Shown here one piece after another: positions 59,047-64,000 of a stretch of DNA of 64,000 bases. This DNA is from an uncultured Oscillibacter sp. (GTDB lineage Bacteria > Bacillota > Clostridia > Oscillospirales > Oscillospiraceae). The notes below the pieces were generated by a model that did not search any database, was not told the DNA's origin, and saw only the letters and a list, made by a program, of their open reading frames with translations. The stretch covers positions 59,761-123,760 of the forward strand of contig CAAGJQ010000152.1 of assembly GCA_900770295.1 (NCBI GenBank), in the 5' to 3' direction. Position 1 is the first letter of the stretch, and each line of letters starts with the position of its first letter. Both the position numbers and the translations under genes were made by a program.

Positions 59047-60054
59047 ATGAAGATATTAGCGTTTGAATCCTCCTGCGACGAGACCGCCGTCGCGGTGGTG
59101 GAGGACGGCCGCAGGGTCCTGTCCGACGCCATTGCCTCTCAGGCGGACATGCACGCCCTGTACGGCGGCGTGGTGCCGGAGATTGCCTCCCGGAAGCATG
59201 TGGAGGTCATCGCGGGGCTGACGGAACAGGCCCTGCGGGACGCCGGCTGCACCCGGGCGGATATCGATGCCGTGGCGGTGACTTACGCCCCGGGTCTGAT
59301 CGGCGCGGTGCTGGTGGGCCTCAGCTTCGCCAAATCCGTGGCGTATGCCCTGAATGTGCCCCTGATCCCGGTCCACCATGTCCGGGGCCATATCGCCGCC
59401 AACTACCTGGCGTTTCCGGAGCTGGAGCCGCCGTTCCTGGCCCTGGCCATCTCCGGCGGCAATACGCTGATCGTGGACGTGCGGGACTACACGGACATGG
59501 TCATTCTTGGCGCCACCCGGGACGACGCGGCGGGGGAGTGCTTTGACAAGGCGGCCCGGGTGCTGGGCCTGCCCTATCCCGGCGGCAAGCCCCTGGATGA
59601 GCTGGCCCAGGGGTCCAGGGGCGGCGTGTACAAGCTGCCCCACGCCCATGTGGACGGCGCGCCGCTGGACATGAGCTTTTCCGGCCTGAAAACGGCGGTG
59701 GTGAACCTGGCTCACCACGCTGAGCAGGTGGGAGTGCCTCTGGACCGGGCGGCTCTGGCCCGGGATTTCGCCCAGGCAGTCAGCGACACGCTGGTGCCCC
59801 GGGCCATGGAGGCGGCCCGGCAGGCGGAGCGGAAGATCATCGTGGCGGCCGGCGGCGTGGCGGCCAACTCCATCATTCGGGGCGACCTGGAGCGGGCCTG
59901 CGCCGGGCAGGGCTGCAAGCTGTACCTGCCGCCGCTGCGGCTGTGCGGCGACAACGGCGCCATGATCGGCGCCCAGGGGTACTATGAGTACCTGGCAGGC
60001 CACACGGCGGGTATGGAATTGAACGCCTATGCCACCCGGGACATCGCGGACTGA
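59047..60054 (+). CDS. tsaD: tRNA N6-threonylcarbamoyladenosine transferase, catalytic subunit
   Basis: 335 residues of the Kae1/Qri7 family: LAFESSCDETAVAVVEDG, ASRKHVEVIAGL, the metal-binding HHVRGHIAAN, LAISGGNTLIVDV, GDDAAGE-type loop (TRDDAAGECFDKAARVLGLPYPGG, cited as DDAAGECFDKAARVLG) and VAAGGVAANSIIR, with GDNGAMIGAQGY. It transfers threonylcarbamoyl to A37 of ANN-decoding tRNAs together with TsaB and TsaE, neither of which is in the window. Last gene of the polA run, ended by a large hairpin. Confidence 0.97.
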   Translation: MKILAFESSCDETAVAVVEDGRRVLSDAIASQADMHALYGGVVPEIASRKHVEVIAGLTEQALRDAGCTRADIDAVAVTYAPGLIGAVLVGLSFAKSVAYALNVPLIPVHHVRGHIAANYLAFPELEPPFLALAISGGNTLIVDVRDYTDMVILGATRDDAAGECFDKAARVLGLPYPGGKPLDELAQGSRGGVYKLPHAHVDGAPLDMSFSGLKTAVVNLAHHAEQVGVPLDRAALARDFAQAVSDTLVPRAMEAARQAERKIIVAAGGVAANSIIRGDLERACAGQGCKLYLPPLRLCGDNGAMIGAQGYYEYLAGHTAGMELNAYATRDIAD

Positions 60055-60121
60055 TGCGATTCTCCCATTAAAATGGAGATATTTTAACGGATTCTAGTAT
60101 GAAAAAGAAACATACGTAAAA

Positions 60122-60159
60122 AGTGATGGTGGATCGCCGAAAACGGCGATCCACCATCA
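60122..60159. terminator. Bidirectional terminator between tsaD and the DUF4179 gene
   Basis: A perfect 16-bp stem TGATGGTGGATCGCCG with an AAAA loop. The minus strand has CTTTTTACG after it and the plus strand GTCTTTATC. Confidence 0.88.
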
Positions 60160-60250
60160 GTCTTTATCGGGAAAATTTTCAGATCCCGGTTTGGACAGCA
60201 TCCAAAACCCCGCGCTTGAAGCGGGAATATTTTCTGCCGGATAACACGGC

Positions 60251-61351
60251 TCAATTTCCTGCCAGCTCCATCCGGTTCAGCTCCAGCCAGACATCGTTGA
60301 TACAAATGGCCTCCACGGCGGCGGGGGCGATCACCTGCCGGAAGGGGCCGCGGCGGAGGGAGCCCTCCCAGCTGCCGTCGGACTCCCATGTCCGGTTGCT
60401 GCCGGACTGACTGGCAAAGCCCGTGACTTCTTCACCGTTTACCCGGAGCGCTTCAATGGACAGGGAAAAGCTTTCGCCGGAGGGGGCGCCATTGGTGTCC
60501 AGCGGCAGCTTTTCCAGACCTGTAAAACGGACCTTGACCTGGAAAGGAGAGACGGTGACCTCCGTGACGCGGATCGGAACACCCTCCGCAGGCTCCATGG
60601 TCACATCACCACGATAGAGCAGCTCCACGTCATCGTGCCGCTCCACAGTGAAAGTAAATTCAAAGGGGCCCGGGATGACAGTGTTCCTGAATTCCAGGTT
60701 TTCCAGATGGAGCGTCAGCTCCAGGGCATCCAGGCCGGAAGGGCACTCCCACTTGATCTGTAAGGAGTAGGTTTCACCCAAGCGATTATAGAGGTATGTG
60801 ATCTCCGGTCGCCACAACGTCTTCATGGATTCCCAATACTCGTCCAGCTGTGCGTCCAGCTCCGCCTCGTCCCTATCGGGATAGGCTTTCTGCCAGGACT
60901 GTTTTATCTGGGCCTTGGAGCTGCTGAGCCAGGAGTCCCCCACCGCAACGCTGGTCCAGTAGTCCTCCGGCAGATCCTCGCCCTCCACCGCCAGGGACAG
61001 CATCAGGGTATTGCCGTCCCAAATGGCGCCATTCAGCGTGACAGTGACGCCGCCCGCGGTCTGGCTCTGGCCGAGGACGGTGCCCATGGAGGCCAGCAGG
61101 TCTTCGCTGGACTCCGGAGCCTGGGGGTCCTCCGCCATGTTCCAGAACCAATGGGAGAACTGCCCTGTTGCCACGGCGTAGCCGCAGGCGGACAGCGCCA
61201 GCACGGCGGCAAGGATAACCGCCAGCATCCGGTGCTTCCCGGGGCGGGGCAGGGCGGAACGGACACGCTTTTCAATACGGGACCGGGAGACCTCATCCAG
61301 CGGCGGAACCCCGGTCTCCAGATCGTTGGTCAGTGCGTACCACTCGTTCAC
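60251..61351 (-). CDS. Membrane anti-sigma-like protein, DUF4179 type
   Basis: 366 residues. A short cytoplasmic N-terminus (~1-40: NEWYALTNDLETGVPPLDEVSRSRIEKRV, cited as NDLETGVPPLDEVSRSRIEK) is followed by one transmembrane segment (HRMLAVILAAVLALSACGYAVA) and a large extracytoplasmic beta-rich domain (LNGAIWDGNTLMLSLAVEG, PFEFTFTVERHDD, VTEVTVSPFQVKVRFTGLEK) typical of DUF4179 proteins. Such proteins are the usual partner of an ECF sigma gene, and this one overlaps the sigma gene by 4 bases. It is inferred to hold the sigma factor at the membrane until a signal arrives; the signal is unknown. Confidence 0.82.
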   Translation of the reverse strand: MNEWYALTNDLETGVPPLDEVSRSRIEKRVRSALPRPGKHRMLAVILAAVLALSACGYAVATGQFSHWFWNMAEDPQAPESSEDLLASMGTVLGQSQTAGGVTVTLNGAIWDGNTLMLSLAVEGEDLPEDYWTSVAVGDSWLSSSKAQIKQSWQKAYPDRDEAELDAQLDEYWESMKTLWRPEITYLYNRLGETYSLQIKWECPSGLDALELTLHLENLEFRNTVIPGPFEFTFTVERHDDVELLYRGDVTMEPAEGVPIRVTEVTVSPFQVKVRFTGLEKLPLDTNGAPSGESFSLSIEALRVNGEEVTGFASQSGSNRTWESDGSWEGSLRRGPFRQVIAPAAVEAICINDVWLELNRMELAGN

Positions 61352-61860
61352 AGGGGCACCTCCTTTCGCAGCAGCTTCCGGATCCGGTGGAGCCGGGACC
61401 GGACGGCGGCTTCCGTCAGGCCATACCGGGCGCCGATCTCCGCCGCCGTCTCCAGCAACAGATAGTGACGGAGGAAGATCTCGCCGTCCGGCGGGGAGAG
61501 AGTGCGGATGTAGTCCGCCAGCACGCCCCCAAGCATCTCCTGTTCCAGAAACGCGGAGTCCTCCGCGTCGCCGTCGAACAGAGGGACCTCGGCCCGGCGG
61601 CGGAGCTGCCGCCAGCGGTCGATGGCCAGGTTCCGGGCGGTGGTGATGACAAAGCCCCGGAGCGTTTCCGCCGCCAGAGTGTCCCCGGCCTGCCAGAGCT
61701 TGATGAGGGTATCGGCGGCGACCTCCTCGATATCTGCCCGCCGTCCCGGCAGGACCCGCCCGGCAATGGCCGCCGCCAGCGGCGCGTACCGTGCGGTCAG
61801 ATCTGTCAGGGCCTTTTCGGGGTCCCGGGACAGCAGCGCCAGCAGCTCACGATCCGTCAT
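61348..61860 (-). CDS. ECF-type RNA polymerase sigma factor
   Basis: 170 residues from ATG 61860 (AAGGAGGTGG upstream). Sigma region 2 (~20-85: LTARYAPLAAAIAGRVL, DIEEVAADTLIKLWQA, LRGFVITTARNLAIDRWRQLRRR) and region 4 (~115-165: TLSPPDGEIFLRHYLLLETAAEIGARYGLTEAAVRSRLHRIRKLLR, shown in part as GLTEAAVRSRLHRIRKLLR) are both complete. It directs core polymerase to extracytoplasmic-stress promoters. Overlapped (ATGA) by the DUF4179 anti-sigma-like gene, so the two form an operon. Its own target promoters cannot be named from the window. Confidence 0.92.
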   Translation of the reverse strand: MTDRELLALLSRDPEKALTDLTARYAPLAAAIAGRVLPGRRADIEEVAADTLIKLWQAGDTLAAETLRGFVITTARNLAIDRWRQLRRRAEVPLFDGDAEDSAFLEQEMLGGVLADYIRTLSPPDGEIFLRHYLLLETAAEIGARYGLTEAAVRSRLHRIRKLLRKEVPL

Positions 61861-61935
61861 CCCACCACCTCCTTCCATAGGGATACGATGCAAACGGGTA
61901 AAACGGTGCAAAAAATTTCATGGAAATATGGAAAT

Positions 61936-61972
61936 TAAAAAAAGACCGCCCGGTCAAGCGACCGGACGGCCT
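61936..61972 (-). terminator. Terminator of malic enzyme
   Basis: GGCCGTCCGGTC-GCTT-GACCGGGCGGTC on the minus strand is followed by TTTTTTT. Confidence 0.88.
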
Positions 61973-62039
61973 GAAAACGCGGCTGCGCCCAGCCTGCGGA
62001 AGTTCTCTTCCTGAAAACCGGGACCTTTTCCTCGAACGA

Positions 62040-63209
62040 TCAGATGCGGGCCACGCCGGAGTCGTAGGCGGCCTGCTTCACGGCAGAGGCCACGGCGTCC
62101 GCCACACGTGGATCGAAGGCGGCGGGGATGATGTAATCGGCGGACAGGTCATCGCCCACCAGATCCGCCAGGGCGTGGGCGGCGGCGATCTTCATGGTGT
62201 CGTTGATGTCGCTGGCCCGGGCGTCCAGCGCGCCCCGGAAGATGCCGGGGAAGGCCAGCACGTTGTTGATCTGGTTGGGATAGTCGCTGCGGCCGGTGGA
62301 GATCACCGCAGCGCCGCCGGCCTTGGCGTCATCGGGGAAGATCTCGGGGGTGGGGTTGGCGCAGGCGAATACGATAGCGTCCTTATTCATGGTCCGGACC
62401 ATATCGGTGGTGACAGAGTTGGGGGCGGAGACACCGATGAACACGTCGGCGCCCACCAGCACATCCGCCAGGGAACCGGCCGTTTTCGCGGGGTTGGTCA
62501 CCTGGGCCATCTCCTCCTTGATCCAGTTCAGGCCGTCCCGGCCGGCGTAGATGGCGCCCTTGCGGTCGCAGAGGGTGATATTCTGCGCCCCGGCGGACAG
62601 CAGGAGCTTGGTGATGGAGATGGCGGCGGCGCCGGCGCCGTTGACCACGATCTTCACGTCCTCCAGCTTCTTGCCGACCACCTTCAGGGCGTTGGTCAGA
62701 CCCGCCAGAGTGATGACGGCGGTGCCGTGCTGGTCATCGTGGAAGATGGGGATGTCGCAGCGCTCCTTCAGCTTCCGCTCGATCTCAAAGCAGCGGGGAG
62801 CGGCGATGTCCTCCAGGTTGACGCCGCCGAAGGAGCCGGCCAGCAGGGCGACGGTGTTGACGATCTCGTCCACGTCCTTGCTGCGGACGCACAGGGGGAT
62901 GGCGTCCACGCCGCCGAAGGCCTTGAACAAGACGCACTTGCCCTCCATGACGGGCATGCCGGCCTCGGGGCCGATATCGCCCAGGCCCAGGACGGCGGAG
63001 CCGTCAGTGACCACGGCCACGGTGTTCCAGCGGCGGGTCAGCTCATAGCTCTTATTCACGTCCTTCTGGATCTCCAGACAGGGCTGGGCCACGCCGGGTG
63101 TGTAGGCCAGAGACAGGGCATCCTTGCTGTCCACGGCGGCCCGGGGGGTCATTTCCAGCTTTCCCTTCCACTCATAGTGCAGGCGAAGGGATTCTTTTGC
63201 GTAATCCAT
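62040..63209 (-). CDS. NAD(P)-dependent malic enzyme
   Basis: 389 residues, the short bacterial form. Catalytic features: LSLAYTPGVAQPCLEI, VTDGSAVLGLGDIGPEAGMPVMEGK (shown in part as VTDGSAVLGLGDIGPEAG), the metal site in FHDDQHGTAVI, the NAD-binding VVNGAGAAAISITKLLLSAG and ACANPTPEIFPDDA. It decarboxylates malate to pyruvate and CO2, giving reducing power. It has its own promoter and terminator, and is divergent from an Rrf2-family regulator gene. Confidence 0.95.
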   Translation of the reverse strand: MDYAKESLRLHYEWKGKLEMTPRAAVDSKDALSLAYTPGVAQPCLEIQKDVNKSYELTRRWNTVAVVTDGSAVLGLGDIGPEAGMPVMEGKCVLFKAFGGVDAIPLCVRSKDVDEIVNTVALLAGSFGGVNLEDIAAPRCFEIERKLKERCDIPIFHDDQHGTAVITLAGLTNALKVVGKKLEDVKIVVNGAGAAAISITKLLLSAGAQNITLCDRKGAIYAGRDGLNWIKEEMAQVTNPAKTAGSLADVLVGADVFIGVSAPNSVTTDMVRTMNKDAIVFACANPTPEIFPDDAKAGGAAVISTGRSDYPNQINNVLAFPGIFRGALDARASDINDTMKIAAAHALADLVGDDLSADYIIPAAFDPRVADAVASAVKQAAYDSGVARI

Positions 63210-63247
63210 ATTTCCAAACTCCTCTCGTTTGCTGAAAAGTCATACCT

Positions 63248-63276
63248 ATTCTAAGGGAAAACATCTGGGATGTCAA
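63248..63276 (-). promoter_or_regulatory. Promoter of malic enzyme
   Basis: Minus-strand TTGACA (plus 63271-63276), a 17-bp spacer and TAGAAT (plus 63248-63253). The -10 region reads AGAATAGG, the same octamer as at the neighbouring Rrf2 promoter. Confidence 0.78.
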
Positions 63277-63318
63277 TTCCTGCCGGCAGAAATCCGCTCG
63301 TATAGGACATGGAAACAC

Positions 63319-63351
63319 TTGAAAACCTACTTCTCCTATGGCAGAATAGGA
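63319..63351 (+). promoter_or_regulatory. Rrf2 promoter with overlapping palindrome
   Basis: TTGAAA (63319-63324), a 17-bp spacer and CAGAAT (63342-63347). TCCTAT-GGCAGA-ATAGGA (63334-63351) is a perfect 6-bp-arm inverted repeat over the -10 box, where an Rrf2 dimer could repress. Confidence 0.65.
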
Positions 63352-63377
63352 ATTGCAAGGAAAGGAGATGGATGGGC

Positions 63378-63803
63378 ATGAAATTTTCCACCAAGGGGCG
63401 GTATGCCCTGCGGCTGATGATGGATATCGCGACCCATGACGGGGACAGTTATGTCTCTTTGAAGGATGTGGCGGCCCGCCAGGAGATCTCTATGAAATAT
63501 CTGGAGCAAATCGCCGGCATGCTTTCCAGGGCGGGCTTTCTGCGCAGCGGCCGGGGAGCGCAGGGCGGCTACCGTCTGGCCCGGGAGCCGGAGGCCTATA
63601 CCGTCGGGAGCATTCTGCGGTTGACAGAGGGCAATCTGGCGCCTGTCGCCTGCCTGGAGGGACCGGAAAACAGCTGCGAACGATGCGCGGAATGTCCCAC
63701 GCTGGATTTCTGGACCGGCCTCTATGCCACAGTGAACGCGTACATCGACCGCTTTACCCTGGCGGATTTGCTGGCGGAGCAGGAGAGGAAAAAGAAACCG
63801 TGA
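63378..63803 (+). CDS. Rrf2-family transcriptional regulator
   Basis: 141 residues from ATG 63378; AAAGGAG lies 10 bases upstream and MKFSTKGRYALRLM is the usual Rrf2 start, so the ATG at 63372 is less likely. The winged HTH contains VAARQEISMKYLEQIAGMLSRAGFLRSGRGAQGGY (key EISMKYLEQIAGML). Three cysteines near residue 95 (ACLEGPENSCERCAECPT) match the iron-sulfur cluster region of IscR-like members; four are present. It is inferred to sense Fe-S or redox status. It divergently faces malic enzyme with a shared octamer, so it may regulate both. Confidence 0.92.
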   Translation: MKFSTKGRYALRLMMDIATHDGDSYVSLKDVAARQEISMKYLEQIAGMLSRAGFLRSGRGAQGGYRLAREPEAYTVGSILRLTEGNLAPVACLEGPENSCERCAECPTLDFWTGLYATVNAYIDRFTLADLLAEQERKKKP

Positions 63804-63821
63804 ATACGGATGGAATATGGA

Positions 63822-63855
63822 ACAGAGAGGGACGGCATAAGCCGTCCCTCTCTGT
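63822..63855. terminator. Bidirectional hairpin between rrf2 and the SASP gene
   Basis: ACAGAGAGGGACGGC-ATAA-GCCGTCCCTCTCTGT, a perfect 15-bp stem. Flanking T-runs are weak. Confidence 0.75.
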
Positions 63856-63871
63856 ATACTCCGGCGGGAAG

Positions 63872-64000
63872 TTACAGAGACTTCTCGTAGGACTCGATCA
63901 TCTTCTTGACCATCTGGCCGCCGACAGAACCGGCCTCGCGGGAGGTCAGATCGCCGTTGTAGCCTTCCTTCAGGTTCACGCCGACCTCCCTTGATGTTCC
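63872..64000 (-). CDS. Alpha/beta-type small acid-soluble spore protein, C-terminal part
   Basis: The last 42 residues are visible and the start lies beyond the window. The hallmark is YNGDLTSREAGSVGGQMVKKM, shown here as GDLTSREAGSVGGQMVKKMI; the SREAG sequence around the Glu-Ala bond is the usual germination-protease site region. REVGVNLKEGYNG precedes it. These proteins saturate spore DNA and protect it from heat and UV; they are degraded on germination. The gene is direct evidence that the organism forms spores. No stop or frameshift occurs in the visible part. Confidence 0.93.
   Translation of the reverse strand, partial: GTSREVGVNLKEGYNGDLTSREAGSVGGQMVKKMIESYEKSL

Overview
The window is GC-rich, gene-dense chromosomal DNA from a spore-forming, anaerobic, low-TCA Firmicute. 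The best guess is a member of the Oscillospiraceae (Clostridium cluster IV). Supporting evidence: a SCIFF peptide with its radical-SAM maturase, an alpha/beta-type small acid-soluble spore protein cut by the right edge, an oxygen-sensitive class III ribonucleotide reductase with its activase, a flavin reductase-rubredoxin fusion, a desulfoferrodoxin-type domain, and SLH-anchored surface proteins. Promoters where visible are TTGnnn-17-TATAnT with strong AAGGAGG-type ribosome binding sites. No rRNA, tRNA, CRISPR array, insertion sequence or phage gene was found. The genus is an inference only.

Layout. 1-455: 3' end of an iron-containing alcohol dehydrogenase. 831-8047: a tight three-gene surface operon (cohesin-like/SLH protein, dockerin protein, giant Ig-like/YDG/SLH protein). 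8149-11459: a secreted transglutaminase-like protein overlapping a subtilisin-family protease. 11617-12930: a GH13 glycosidase. 13126-14905 (minus): DUF4186, MazG-like and RsmH-like genes. 15058-18246: a plus-strand run with a lipoprotein barnase, barstar, PrsW-type protease, CYTH protein, PfkB kinase and DUF1653. 18357-21298: SCIFF peptide, its maturase and a PLP decarboxylase. 21362-24218: lipid and esterase genes, carbonic anhydrase and a second PfkB kinase. 24258-25010: the only long gene-poor stretch, holding four consecutive hairpins and a 32-bp palindrome. 25011-26522: guaB. 27103-38358 (minus): a complete-looking purine operon read as gntR-purE-C-F-M-N-[AICAR formyltransferase]-D-L, whose PurH lacks the IMP cyclohydrolase half. 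38639-40983: a dehydrogenase, a shikimate-kinase-like protein and a MerR/TipA regulator. 41040-45337 (minus): nrdG, nrdD (with a C-terminal glutaredoxin-like domain) and trxB. 45847-49452 (minus): icd and aconitase. 49703-50949: an XRE HTH-desulfoferrodoxin fusion overlapping a CAT-family acetyltransferase. 51060-63803: isochorismatase-like hydrolase, adenine deaminase, rubredoxin fusion, polA-eamA-rimI-GNAT-tsaD, an ECF sigma/DUF4179 pair, malic enzyme and an Rrf2 regulator.

How the genes work together. Purine synthesis (27-38 kb) connects to guaB and to adenine deaminase as salvage. Aconitase and isocitrate dehydrogenase form the oxidative branch from citrate to 2-oxoglutarate. NrdG, NrdD and TrxB form an anaerobic dNTP module. 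The 0.8-11.5 kb block is a secreted and cell-wall system whose cohesin and dockerin modules could assemble with each other.

The items most worth a second look are: (a) the cohesin/dockerin/SLH operon; (b) the HTH-desulfoferrodoxin fusion, which keeps four of five catalytic-iron ligands; (c) a 50-bp repeat that supplies the stop codon of two unrelated genes and shows a compensatory base change in its hairpin; (d) the lipid-anchored barnase with barstar and PrsW; (e) a GntR regulator heading the purine operon, with an inverted repeat over its -10 box. Everything was read by eye; no database search was run.
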